Of a DNA stretch of 64,000 nucleotides, positions 44,875 to 53,443 are shown one piece after another. Under the pieces are notes generated by a model, which saw only the letters and a list, made by a program, of their open reading frames with translations, was not told the DNA's origin and did not search any database. The DNA comes from Pseudoxanthomonas sp. F37 (GTDB lineage Bacteria > Pseudomonadota > Gammaproteobacteria > Xanthomonadales > Xanthomonadaceae), in contig NZ_CP095187.1 in the NCBI RefSeq assembly GCF_022965755.1, positions 744,001-808,000 on the forward strand. The letters are read 5' to 3'. Position 1 is the stretch's first letter. Each line of letters begins with the position of its first letter. Made by a program: the position numbers and the translations under genes.

Positions 44875-44903
44875 GATCCGCGCCGGCACCCCGGGAAGTG
44901 AGT

Positions 44904-44934
44904 GGAAAGGCCTCGCATCGTCGGGGCCTTTTCC
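44904..44934 (+). terminator. terminator after adk
   Basis: GGAAAGGCC ... GGCCTTTTCC with one unpaired T, 30 bases after the adk stop; the right arm contains TTTT. Confidence 0.55.
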
Positions 44935-45019
44935 GTTGCGGGCCGGGGCGGCCCGTGGCCATCGTGCCGAACCCGGCCGGCTCGGCTAAAGTTCACGCAT
45001 CCACTCCGGAATTGCAGTC

Positions 45020-46387
45020 TTGAAGATCCACATCCTCGGCATCGCCGGCACGTTCATGGGCGGCGTGGCCGCCCTGGCCCGCGAACTCGGCCATACCGTC
45101 GAAGGCAGCGACCAGGCGATCTACCCGCCCATGTCGACCCAGCTCGAGAAGCTGGGCATCGCGCTGGCGCAGGGCTACCAGCCGCAGAACATCGCGCCGG
45201 ACTGCGACGAGATCGTGATCGGCAATGCCCTGTCGCGCGGCAACCCGGCGGTCGAGGCGGTGCTGGACCAGGGCCGGCGCTACATCTCCGGCGCACAGTG
45301 GCTGTCCGAACGTGTACTGCCCGGGCGCGACACGCTGGCCGTGGCCGGCACGCACGGCAAGACCACCACCACGACCATCCTGACCTACCTGCTGGAAGCG
45401 GCGGGGCGCTCGCCCGGTTTCCTGATCGGCGGCGTGGCCGAGGACTTCGGCGTGTCCGCGCGCATCGGGGGCGGCCGCGAATTCGTCGTCGAGGCCGACG
45501 AGTACGACACGGCCTTCTTCGACAAGCGCAGCAAGTTCGTCCACTACCGCCCGCTGGTCGCCATCCTCAACAACCTCGAGTACGACCACGCCGACATCTT
45601 CCCGGACGTGGCCGCGATCCAGCGCCAGTTCCACCACCTGGTGCGGACCGTGCCGCGCCGTGGCCGCCTGATCGTCAACGGCGAGGATGCGCGCCTGGCC
45701 GAAGTGCTGGCGATGGGGTGCTGGACGCCGGTGGAGCGGTTCGGCTTCGATCCGTCGCTGGAATGGAGTGCGCGCCTGATCCGCGACGACGGCAGCGCGT
45801 TCGCCGTGCGCCACCATGGCAACGAGATCGGCCAGGTGCACTGGCCCATGCTGGGACGGCACAACGTGCTGAACGGCCTGGCCGCGCTGGCCGCCTGCAG
45901 CGCGGTCGGCGTGGACGTGGCCACCGTGTTGCCGGCGCTGGCGGCGTTCCGCAGCGTGAAACGGCGGCTGGAAGTGATCGGCCAGCACGACGGCATCACC
46001 GTCTACGACGATTTCGCCCACCACCCCACCGCCATCCACACCACCCTGGAAGGGCTGCGCGCGCGCGTGGGCGCCGCGCGCATCCTGGTGGCGATGGAGC
46101 CGCGCAGCAATTCGATGCGCTCCGGCGCGCATGCCGAAGCGCTGGCACCGTCGCTGGACATCGCCGATGCGGTCGTCTTCCTGCATCGTCCGGAACTGGC
46201 ATGGGATGCCGGCAGGATCGTCGCCGCGATCCGTGGCGACGCGCGCACCGTGCCCGACGCCGATACGCTGATCGCAGCGTTGAAGGCCCAGGTCCGGCCG
46301 GGCGACCACGTGGTGTTCATGTCCAACGGCGGTTTCGACGGCGCGCCGCGGCGGTTCCTGGCGGCGTTGACCGCCGCCGGCCCCTGA
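45020..46387 (+). CDS. mpl: UDP-N-acetylmuramate:L-alanyl-gamma-D-glutamyl-meso-diaminopimelate ligase
   Basis: A 455-residue Mur-family ligase that joins recycled tripeptide to UDP-MurNAc in peptidoglycan recycling. KIHILGIAGTFMGG gives the N-terminal Rossmann fold; AGTHGKTTTTT (109-119) is the ATP loop; EADEYDTAFFDKRSKFVHYRP and NNLEYDHADIFP are diagnostic of Mpl rather than MurC; YDDFAHHPTAI is in the C-terminal domain. It starts at a TTG (45020) with no nearer ATG in frame and a weak CCGGAA ribosome site. Confidence 0.95.
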   Translation: MKIHILGIAGTFMGGVAALARELGHTVEGSDQAIYPPMSTQLEKLGIALAQGYQPQNIAPDCDEIVIGNALSRGNPAVEAVLDQGRRYISGAQWLSERVLPGRDTLAVAGTHGKTTTTTILTYLLEAAGRSPGFLIGGVAEDFGVSARIGGGREFVVEADEYDTAFFDKRSKFVHYRPLVAILNNLEYDHADIFPDVAAIQRQFHHLVRTVPRRGRLIVNGEDARLAEVLAMGCWTPVERFGFDPSLEWSARLIRDDGSAFAVRHHGNEIGQVHWPMLGRHNVLNGLAALAACSAVGVDVATVLPALAAFRSVKRRLEVIGQHDGITVYDDFAHHPTAIHTTLEGLRARVGAARILVAMEPRSNSMRSGAHAEALAPSLDIADAVVFLHRPELAWDAGRIVAAIRGDARTVPDADTLIAALKAQVRPGDHVVFMSNGGFDGAPRRFLAALTAAGP

Positions 46388-46646
46388 AGTGAGGCGGTGG
46401 CGTCAGGGAGACGGCCACACATCAACCTGACACCTACAGCTGCCTGTCGATCGGCAGGGGGTGCTACCTGCGATGGGCCTGATGCGCGCGCGCCGGACGG
46501 GACATGCGGATCGGTATGGAACATGCGGCCGTTGATGTGGCCGGGTTCGACGCCGACTGACGTGGCGAGCACGGAAATTCCAAGGGATTAAAGTTGTGCG
46601 ACGCGCGGCCACGCCGCGTCCTTCGTCCATTCACAGGAGATGCCGC

Positions 46647-48032
46647 ATGACCCGACTTGCACAGGCCCTTGGGCTCGCCATCGCCACGTTCGCATGCACT
46701 ACGACAGCGAGCGCTGCAACCTACGTGGTGACCGCAAACAGCCACAGTTTCGACAAACAGCTCTCCGATCGGGTCGAGGCGGCCGGCGGTCGCATCGTCG
46801 CGCGCCTGCCGCAGATCGGCGTGGCGATCGTGGAATCGGACAACCCGTCGTTCGTCGCGACGGCGGGGCGGATTCCCGCGGTGCGCTCGGCCGTGGCTGA
46901 CATCGCGATCCAGTACGACCTGCCCGCCGCGGCGGAACAGGTCACCGCCGATTACGCCAATCCGCCTGCATCCGGCGACAACGACGGCTTCTTCGATTTC
47001 CAGTGGGGCCATGCCGCGATCGACGCCGCGGGCGCCTGGAACGCGGGTTACCGGGGCGCCGGTGCGACGGTCGCCGTGCTGGATTCCGGCGTTTACTGTA
47101 CGCACGTGGACATCATCCCCAATCTCAGTGCCGCCAAGTCGGCGTCGTTCGTCGCCGGACAGACCTACTGCAACACCAGTGGCAGCACGCACGGTACGCA
47201 CGTGATGGGCACCATCGGCGCGGCGGATAACGGCATCGGCACGATCGGCGTCGCGCCCGAGGCGGAGTTGATCGCGGTGAAAGTGCTGAATCCGGTCACC
47301 GGCAGTGGCTCGTTCGCCGCCATCATCCAGGGCATCGTGCATGCGGCCGACGCCGGCGCCGACGTCATCAACATGAGCCTAGGCGTGAACGGCGGCTTGC
47401 CGGTGGGCGGCAGCGAGGTGGCGGAACTGATCAACGCCACGGCGCGTGCGGTGCGTTACGCCAACAACCAGAACGCCACCGTGGTTGCCTCCGCCGGCAA
47501 CGACGGCCGCGACCTGGACCACGACAGCGGCCGGGTCTGCGATACCGATGGCACCTGCACCACGCTGAACCTCAGGTCGTTCCCGGGCCAGTTGCCGGGT
47601 GTCATCACCGTCAGTGCGTTGGGCCCGCTGGCCTGGCTGAAGAACCCGGGCGCCACGGACTTCGACGTCCGGGCCAGTTACAGCAACTACGGACAGTCCG
47701 CCATCCACTTCGGCGCACCGGGCGGCAACTACGACTACCCCGGGACGGAGAACTGCACGTTCAAGGGAATCGTGCGTCCTTGCTGGGTATGGGACATGGT
47801 GTTCAGTACCACGTCCGGGACCTCGGGCTACGGTTGGTCCGCGGGCACCAGCATGGCGGCACCCCATGTTGCGGGGGTTGCGGCGCTGATCGTCGGCAAG
47901 CACGGCGGCGAACTCTCGCCGGCGGCCGTCGAGCGCATCCTGCGCGCGTCCGCGGACGATCTGGGCAAGCCGGGCAACGACGCCACATTCGGGGCGGGAC
48001 GCGTGAACGCGCGGCGTGCCGTCACGCAGTGA
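46647..48032 (+). CDS. secreted S8 family serine protease (subtilase)
   Basis: A 461-residue protease with CAGGAG before the ATG and a signal peptide (LGLAIATFACTTTASA, cleavage near residue 23). A short inhibitor-like propeptide follows (TYVVTANSHSFDKQLSDRVEAAGGRIVAR). The catalytic triad is Asp146 (VAVLDSGV), His182 (HGTHVMG) and Ser402 (GTSMAAPH), with Asn in ASAGNDG for the oxyanion hole. No C-terminal autotransporter or sorting domain; probably released by a type II system. An efficient terminator follows the stop. Confidence 0.93.
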   Translation: MTRLAQALGLAIATFACTTTASAATYVVTANSHSFDKQLSDRVEAAGGRIVARLPQIGVAIVESDNPSFVATAGRIPAVRSAVADIAIQYDLPAAAEQVTADYANPPASGDNDGFFDFQWGHAAIDAAGAWNAGYRGAGATVAVLDSGVYCTHVDIIPNLSAAKSASFVAGQTYCNTSGSTHGTHVMGTIGAADNGIGTIGVAPEAELIAVKVLNPVTGSGSFAAIIQGIVHAADAGADVINMSLGVNGGLPVGGSEVAELINATARAVRYANNQNATVVASAGNDGRDLDHDSGRVCDTDGTCTTLNLRSFPGQLPGVITVSALGPLAWLKNPGATDFDVRASYSNYGQSAIHFGAPGGNYDYPGTENCTFKGIVRPCWVWDMVFSTTSGTSGYGWSAGTSMAAPHVAGVAALIVGKHGGELSPAAVERILRASADDLGKPGNDATFGAGRVNARRAVTQ

Positions 48033-48060
48033 TGCGTTGACCTGCCCTGCCAGCAGCCAG

Positions 48061-48089
48061 GGCCACGCCGGTCACGGCGTGGCCTTTTT
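48061..48089 (+). terminator. rho-independent terminator after the subtilase
   Basis: GGCCACGCCG-GTCA-CGGCGTGGCC followed by TTTTT. Confidence 0.9.
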
Positions 48090-48134
48090 CGTTTCCACCT
48101 CCCCGCACGGAACACCGGCCCTTAAACTGCCCGC

Positions 48135-48713
48135 ATGCATTCACCAGAATCCCTGCCGCTGTTCCCGCTGCACCAGGTGTTGCTGCCGGGTGCGGCGATG
48201 GACCTGCGCATCTTCGAGCGGCGCTACCTGGACCTGGTGCGCGACTGCGGGCGCTCCGGGGGCGGGTTCGGTGTGTGCCTGATCCTGGAGGGCGGCGAAG
48301 CCGGGGCGCCTGCGATACCGGCGGCCTACGGCGTGGAAGCCCGCATCGAGAACTTCGACATGGGCGAGGACGGGCTGCTGTCCCTGCGCGTGCGCGGCCA
48401 CCGGCGTTTCCACGTGGTCCGCACCCGCGTGCGCGACAACGGGCTGGTGATGGCGGACGTGGAATGGCTTTGCCCCGACGAGGAAGGGGAGATCCGCCCC
48501 GAGCACGCGCTGCTGGGCACCCTGCTGCAGACCATGATGGAGAAGGTCGGCACCGACCTGAGCAGACTGCCGCCACGGGTCTTCGAACGTGCGGGCTGGG
48601 TCGGATGGCGCCTGGCCCAGGTGTTGCCGATCACGCCCGAGCAGCGCGTGTCCATCCTGCAGGAAGACGACGTGCATGCCCGGCTGCAGCGCCTGCTGGA
48701 GTGGATCGACTGA
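48135..48713 (+). CDS. Lon substrate-binding-domain protein (LON/cereblon-like)
   Basis: A 192-residue stand-alone Lon N-terminal domain: LPLFPLHQVLLPGAAMDLRIFERRYLDLV, GVEARIENFDMGEDGLLSLRVRGHRRFHV and a C-terminal helical RVFERAGWVGWRLAQVLPITPEQRVSILQEDD. No ATPase or protease parts are present. Such proteins are common in proteobacteria; a role as substrate or cofactor binder is inferred only. Confidence 0.88.
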   Translation: MHSPESLPLFPLHQVLLPGAAMDLRIFERRYLDLVRDCGRSGGGFGVCLILEGGEAGAPAIPAAYGVEARIENFDMGEDGLLSLRVRGHRRFHVVRTRVRDNGLVMADVEWLCPDEEGEIRPEHALLGTLLQTMMEKVGTDLSRLPPRVFERAGWVGWRLAQVLPITPEQRVSILQEDDVHARLQRLLEWID

Positions 48714-48746
48714 CCCCGGCCCTCCTGCGAGCACCCGCCTGCCAAG

Positions 48747-50753
48747 TCAGGGCGGGGCAGCCCCGTCCGCCGTGCAGACCCGCAGCACCGGCAGCCCGGA
48801 CGCCGGATGCGGCGCGATGGCATGGTCGAGTCCGGCGGTGGCCCGCGTCACCGCATCCAGCGCCGTGCGGGCTTCGCGCAGCGGCCGCCACAGGCGCACC
48901 AGGTTGAAGGCGCGTTGCTGCTGCAGCACCTGGGCGCTGCCGATCCACAGCGGTACGTCGCCCGGCGACAGGCGCGTATCGGCCGGCCACAGGCGCAGCA
49001 CGAACACTTCGCCGGCCTGGTCGCCCTTGCGCACCATCAGCAGGCTTTCGGCGCGCGTGTCGAGCGTGGCGGGGAGCACGGGCTGCTCATCGTCGGGCAG
49101 GTCGCTGTCGAGCAGGTTCAGGGCCTCTTCCCATCCGGCCTGCGGCTGCTCGCGCCATCCGTCGGCGGCCAGGCTCGCCTTCAATGGCGCCAGCGGACCG
49201 GCCACCTGCACATCCAGCGGCCAGCGCTGTTCGTCGTCGAACTCGTTGCGGCGCGCGGGCAGCGACTGCCAGCCCTGCGTCCACCAGTCCTGCAGGGCGA
49301 CGCTGCGCTCGATGACCGGCGCCTGGAACTGCGCCAGCATGCGCTCCACGTTGCGTGGCGCGTGCCACAGTCCCGCCAGCACGAAGCTGCCGTAGAAGAG
49401 CCATGCGATCGGCTTGATCCAGAACGATCGCACCATGCGGCGGCGGTAGGCGATGCCCAGCACCAGCAGCCATACCAGGCCGAACAGCATGCCGCCGATG
49501 ACGTCGCTGAGCCAGTGCGCACCCAGGTAGAGCCGCGCGAAGCCGATCAACGCCACGACGATGCCGGAGACCAGGTAGGGCCAGACCCGCGTGCGCCCCG
49601 GCAGCTCGCGTGCGATCAGCACGGCGAAGAAGCCGAAGATGATGGTGGACATGGTCACCGCGATCGACGGGAAGCCGAAGCCGCTGCTCACCGACGGCGG
49701 TTTGGGAATGTCCACCGACGCCCCCAGCCAGGCGGTCAGCGCCAGACCGAAGGCCAGCGCCGCCAGCCAGTGGCCGGCCGCCATCCAGCGCTTGCGCCAG
49801 CACAGGTAGGCCAGCACCAGCAGCGAGACCGGCGCCAGCACTTGTTCGTCGCCCAGCGAGGCCAGCGCCGCCAGGGGACGGTCGGCCAGCGGATTGCGCA
49901 GGGCCTGCATCAGCTCATGCACCCACAGGTCCATGGCCAGCGGCTCGCCATGGCCGATGACGATGATCAGGAAGGCGAACCACACCCATACGATGGCCAG
50001 CAGCAGGATCGCCAGCAGGGCCAGCGGCACCGATTCGCGCCGGGTGGGATCGAAGACCGCGGCGGTGTGGCGGCCCAGCACGGGATGCGCGTGCGACCAG
50101 GCCAACGCGCGCGCGAGCAGTGCATCGGCATGCGCGGCGAACCAGCGATAGGTGTACAGCACCAGCGCCCATGCCAGGGCCAGCACCACCACCAGCAGGC
50201 CCAGCACCAGGGCCAGGCGGCCGGCCACCGCGGCGACGGCGTCGTAGGCATGGCCCAGCACCCAGCCCGGCAGCAGGAACGACACCGCCCACGCCAGGCA
50301 CGCCGCCGCGCTGGCGGTGCCGTACCGGCGCAGCGGCATCCGCGAGATGCCGGCCACGGCCGGCACGAACGGACGGATCGGGCCCACGAAGCGGGCCACG
50401 AAAATGCTCTTCCATGCGTTGCGGCGGAACAGCACCTCGCCCCGGTCCAGCAATTGCGGATAGCGGCGGAACGGCCATACCGCCCGCAGTTGCGGACCCC
50501 AGCGGTGGCCCACCCAATAGCTGCTCGCGTCGCCTATCAGCGCGCCCAGCATCGCGCACGCGACGGCATACGGCCCCGAGATCTCGCCCAGCCCGATCAG
50601 CACGCCCACGGCGAACAGCAGGGGCAGCGCAGGCACGATGGCGCCCAGGATGATCACCGCGTCGCAGAAGGCGATGGCGAAGATCACCAGCCCTGCGGCC
50701 ACGGGATGCGCGCTGATCCAGGCCAGCAGGTTGTCCAACCAGGAAGATTCCAT
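48747..50753 (-). CDS. bifunctional DedA-type / PAP2-type membrane protein with LssY-like C-terminus
   Basis: A 668-residue integral membrane protein. Residues about 1-195 are a DedA domain, with FVARFVGPIRPFVPAVAG (118-135) as its signature. Residues about 240-440 are a PAP2-type lipid-phosphatase domain: motif 3 RLYLGAHWLSD (Arg407, His413, Asp417) is intact, but the PSGH motif reads GFPSIAVT (360-367), lacking its His. The C-terminal 220 residues (GPLAPLKASLAADGW onwards) resemble the LssY C-terminal domain. DedA proteins affect envelope lipid transport; a phosphatase role is uncertain because of the missing His. Divergent from the small kinase. Confidence 0.88.
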   Translation of the reverse strand: MESSWLDNLLAWISAHPVAAGLVIFAIAFCDAVIILGAIVPALPLLFAVGVLIGLGEISGPYAVACAMLGALIGDASSYWVGHRWGPQLRAVWPFRRYPQLLDRGEVLFRRNAWKSIFVARFVGPIRPFVPAVAGISRMPLRRYGTASAAACLAWAVSFLLPGWVLGHAYDAVAAVAGRLALVLGLLVVVLALAWALVLYTYRWFAAHADALLARALAWSHAHPVLGRHTAAVFDPTRRESVPLALLAILLLAIVWVWFAFLIIVIGHGEPLAMDLWVHELMQALRNPLADRPLAALASLGDEQVLAPVSLLVLAYLCWRKRWMAAGHWLAALAFGLALTAWLGASVDIPKPPSVSSGFGFPSIAVTMSTIIFGFFAVLIARELPGRTRVWPYLVSGIVVALIGFARLYLGAHWLSDVIGGMLFGLVWLLVLGIAYRRRMVRSFWIKPIAWLFYGSFVLAGLWHAPRNVERMLAQFQAPVIERSVALQDWWTQGWQSLPARRNEFDDEQRWPLDVQVAGPLAPLKASLAADGWREQPQAGWEEALNLLDSDLPDDEQPVLPATLDTRAESLLMVRKGDQAGEVFVLRLWPADTRLSPGDVPLWIGSAQVLQQQRAFNLVRLWRPLREARTALDAVTRATAGLDHAIAPHPASGLPVLRVCTADGAAPP

Positions 50754-50816
50754 CGCGGGATTATAGGCGGCGCCCGCTGACCGGCGTCGCGTGCCTGCCG
50801 ACGGTAGAATGACCGG

Positions 50817-51479
50817 GTGGACCTGCGCCCGCCTTCCGAAATCGCCGCCCTCAAGGCCGACAGCTTCGGCCGCATCTCGCTGATGCAGGGCGGGGAGGGC
50901 CCGTTCGTACGCCGCGATCTGGCGCATGTGCCGCTGTGGTTGAGGCTGCCGGCCTGGTGGCTGGCGCGGCGCGAGGCGCTGGCGTTGCGCAAGGTCGCCG
51001 GGATGGCCGACGTGCCGCAGTTGCTGGCCTGGAGCGGGCGCCGGCTGGACCGCAGCTACATGGAAGGCGCGGCCATGTACCAGCGGCCGCCGCGCGGTGA
51101 CCTGGCCTACTTCCGGGCCGCGCACCGGTTGCTCAAGCAGCTGCATCGCCGCGGCATCGCCCACAACGATCTGGCCAAGGAAGCCAACTGGCTGGTGCTG
51201 GCGGACGGACGCCCGGCGATCATCGACTTCCAGCTGGCCACCCGCGGCCATCCGCGCTCGCGCTGGATGCGCCTGCTGGCGCGGCAGGACCTGCGCCACC
51301 TGCTCAAGCACAAGCGCACCTACTGCGCCGCATCCCTCACCCCCACCGAGAAGCGCGTGCTCAAGCGCACGTCCTGGCTGCGCGACCTCTGGTTCCGCAC
51401 CGGCAAGCCGGTCTACCGCTTCGTCACCCGGCGCCTGCTGAAGTGGGAAGACAACGAAGGGCAGGGGCCGAAGCCGTGA
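50817..51479 (+). CDS. small protein kinase-like protein (RIO/Kdo-kinase-like)
   Basis: A 220-residue kinase fold starting at GTG 50817. The catalytic loop reads IAHNDLAKEANWLV (H-x-D-L-x4-N) and the metal-binding motif IIDFQLA. EREALALRKVAG-type Lys/Glu segments occur earlier (LARREALALRKVAGMADVPQLL). The C-terminus is basic (LKRTSWLRDLWFRTGKPVYRFVTRRLLK). Known relatives phosphorylate LPS sugars; the substrate here is inference. Divergent from the DedA/PAP2 gene with 63 bases between starts. Confidence 0.8.
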   Translation: MDLRPPSEIAALKADSFGRISLMQGGEGPFVRRDLAHVPLWLRLPAWWLARREALALRKVAGMADVPQLLAWSGRRLDRSYMEGAAMYQRPPRGDLAYFRAAHRLLKQLHRRGIAHNDLAKEANWLVLADGRPAIIDFQLATRGHPRSRWMRLLARQDLRHLLKHKRTYCAASLTPTEKRVLKRTSWLRDLWFRTGKPVYRFVTRRLLKWEDNEGQGPKP

Positions 51480-51500
51480 TGCCCGCGGTGTCCCTCTCCG

Positions 51501-51575
51501 CAGGAGCGCCCCCTGGGCGCGATGCTTTTCGTTCCGCACAGAGATGGAGCATCGCGCCCAGGGGGGCGCTCCTAC
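51501..51575. repeat. dispersed inverted repeat, 'GTAGGAGCGCCC...GATGC' family
   Basis: Arms 51501-51525 and 51549-51575 (CAGGAGCGCCCC...GCGATGC and its near-perfect complement) around a 23-base centre. The second copy at 61751-61828 shares the arm sequence. Confidence 0.75.
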
Positions 51576-51605
51576 CATGAACGTTGACCGCCACAAGGAA
51601 ATGCC

Positions 51606-52421
51606 ATGACGCTTGCCGGCAAGACCCTCTTCATCACCGGCGCCTCGCGCGGCATCGGCCTGGCCATCGCCCTGCGCGCGGCACGCGATGGTGCCAACGT
51701 GGCCATCGCCGCCAAGTCGTCGGTACCCAATCCCAGGCTGCCCGGCACCATCCACACCGCCGCGCAGGCGGTCAACGAGGCCGGCGGGCGCGGGCTGGCG
51801 CTGAAATGCGACATCCGCGAGGAGGACGACGTGAAGGCCGCGATGGCCGCCACCGCCGACACGTTCGGCGGCATCGACATCCTGGTCAACAACGCCAGCG
51901 CCATCTGGCTGGCCGGTGCGCTGGACACGCCGATGAAGCGCTTCGACCTGATGCAGCAGGTCAACGCGCGCGGCAGCTTCCTGTGCGCGCAGGCCTGCCT
52001 GCCGTACCTGAAGGACGCCGCCAATCCGCACATCCTGACGCTGGCGCCGCCGCCGTCGCTGGACCCGAAATGGTGGGCGCCGCACACCGGCTACACGCTG
52101 GCCAAGATGGGCATGAGCTTCGTGACGCTGGGCCTGGCCGGCGAGTTCGGGCCGCAGGGCATCGCGGTGAATGCGCTGTGGCCGCGCACCATCATCGCCA
52201 CCGATGCGCTGAACATGATACCCGGCGTGGAAATCCCGCGCTGCCGCACGCCGCAGATCGTGGCCGATGCCGCGCACGCCGTGCTGGTGCGCCAGGCGCG
52301 CGGCTTCCACGGCCGCTTCCTCATCGACGAGGACGTGCTGCGCGAGGCCGGCGTCGCCGACTTCTCCGGCTACGCCGTGGATCCCTCGCAGTCGCCGCTG
52401 CCCGACCTGTTCCTGGACTGA
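51606..52421 (+). CDS. short-chain dehydrogenase, HSDL2-like
   Basis: A 271-residue SDR: FITGASRGIGLAIALRAARDGANVAIAAKS, the DILVNNASAIWL strand, and an active-site region with YTLAKMGMS (Tyr and Lys). WWAPHTGYTLAKMGMSF and RTIIATDALNM are characteristic of the HSDL2/hydroxysteroid-dehydrogenase-like group. The ATG at 51606 follows AAGGAAA. The next gene, a glyoxalase, starts 14 bases after the stop. Confidence 0.88.
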   Translation: MTLAGKTLFITGASRGIGLAIALRAARDGANVAIAAKSSVPNPRLPGTIHTAAQAVNEAGGRGLALKCDIREEDDVKAAMAATADTFGGIDILVNNASAIWLAGALDTPMKRFDLMQQVNARGSFLCAQACLPYLKDAANPHILTLAPPPSLDPKWWAPHTGYTLAKMGMSFVTLGLAGEFGPQGIAVNALWPRTIIATDALNMIPGVEIPRCRTPQIVADAAHAVLVRQARGFHGRFLIDEDVLREAGVADFSGYAVDPSQSPLPDLFLD

Positions 52422-52434
52422 CCCCGAGCTCACC

Positions 52435-52872
52435 ATGAAATACCTGCACGCGATGATCCGCGTCCACGATCTGGACGCCACGGGCCGCTTCCTCACCCAC
52501 GGCCTGGGCCTGCGCGAAACCCGTCGCATGGACAGCCCGCAGGGCCGGTTCACGCTGGTGTATTTCGGCGCACCCATGAATCCCGAAGCGGAAATCGAGC
52601 TGACGTACAACTGGCCGCCGGAAGACGGCAGCCCGCCCGAGGACTACGGCAGCGCCCGCAACTTCGGTCATCTGGCCTTCGAAGTGGACGACATCTATGC
52701 GCTGTGCGCGCACCTGCAGTCGATGGGCGTCGCCATCAACCGCCCCCCGCGCGACGGTCGCATGGCCTTCGTGCGCACGCCGGACCTGATCTCCATCGAA
52801 CTGCTGCAGAAGGGGGCCGCACTGCCGCCGCAGGAGCCTTGGCTTTCCATGCCGAATACGGGAAGCTGGTGA
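52435..52872 (+). CDS. lactoylglutathione lyase (glyoxalase I) family protein
   Basis: A 145-residue VOC protein with the metal-ligand set of GloA: His5, Glu55, His79 and Glu122, in the same spacing as E. coli GloA, and motifs HAMIRVHDLDATGRFLTHGLGL and FGHLAFEVDDIYALCAHLQSMG. It would convert methylglyoxal-glutathione hemithioacetal to lactoylglutathione. It sits in a run with an SDR upstream and an isochorismatase-fold gene 26 bases downstream. Confidence 0.88.
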   Translation: MKYLHAMIRVHDLDATGRFLTHGLGLRETRRMDSPQGRFTLVYFGAPMNPEAEIELTYNWPPEDGSPPEDYGSARNFGHLAFEVDDIYALCAHLQSMGVAINRPPRDGRMAFVRTPDLISIELLQKGAALPPQEPWLSMPNTGSW

Positions 52873-52897
52873 CACGTCCCCACCAGGAATCGCGCAG

Positions 52898-53434
52898 ATG
52901 AACCTCGCCCTGCTCGTGATCGATGTGCAACGCGGCCTGTTCGAGCCGCAACCGCCGCCGGCCGATGCCGACGCGGTGGTCCAGCGCATCAACGCGCTGT
53001 CGGCGAAGGCGCGCGAGGCCGGCATGCCGGTGGTGTTCGTGCAGCATGAGCGCGCGGGCGACCTGGAAGCCGAATCGCCCGGCTGGGCGTTACATCCGGG
53101 CCTGCAGGTGGCCGAAGGCGACTATCGCATCCGCAAGGCCACGCCGGACGCCTTCCTGCGTACCGGCCTGGACGAAGTGCTGTCGTTCTGCGGCGTGGAA
53201 GGCCTGGTGCTGTGCGGGTATGCCACCGAGTTCTGCGTGGACACCACCGCGCGCAGCGCGGCGGCGCACGGCTATCACGTGGTGCTGGCGGCGGACGCGC
53301 ATACCACGCACGACAAGGCGCACGCCGATGCCGCGCAGATCCGCGCCCACCACAACGCCACGCTGCCGGCCATCCGCAGCTTCGGCGTCAGCATCCGCGC
53401 GCTGCCTGCCGGCGAGATCGCATTCGCCGCCTAG
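52898..53434 (+). CDS. isochorismatase-family cysteine hydrolase
   Basis: A 178-residue protein with the full triad: Asp9 (LLVIDVQ), Lys80 (YRIRKATPDAF) and Cys113 (YATEFCVDTTAR). HTTHDKAHADAAQIRAHHNATL near the end is typical of the family. This small form resembles nicotinamidase-like or N-carbamoyl hydrolases; the substrate is not readable. A second, more distant isochorismatase-like protein is at 4800-5435. Converges with the ion channel gene, 9 bases apart. Confidence 0.88.
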   Translation: MNLALLVIDVQRGLFEPQPPPADADAVVQRINALSAKAREAGMPVVFVQHERAGDLEAESPGWALHPGLQVAEGDYRIRKATPDAFLRTGLDEVLSFCGVEGLVLCGYATEFCVDTTARSAAAHGYHVVLAADAHTTHDKAHADAAQIRAHHNATLPAIRSFGVSIRALPAGEIAFAA

Positions 53435-53443
53435 GCGGACGGG

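Noticed and set aside
48747-52610. Single 1287-codon minus-strand frame joining the DedA-PAP2 protein to upstream sequence
   Set aside because: The part above 50753 is antisense to the kinase and SDR genes and has no conserved motifs; the true start is the Met before the DedA helices.
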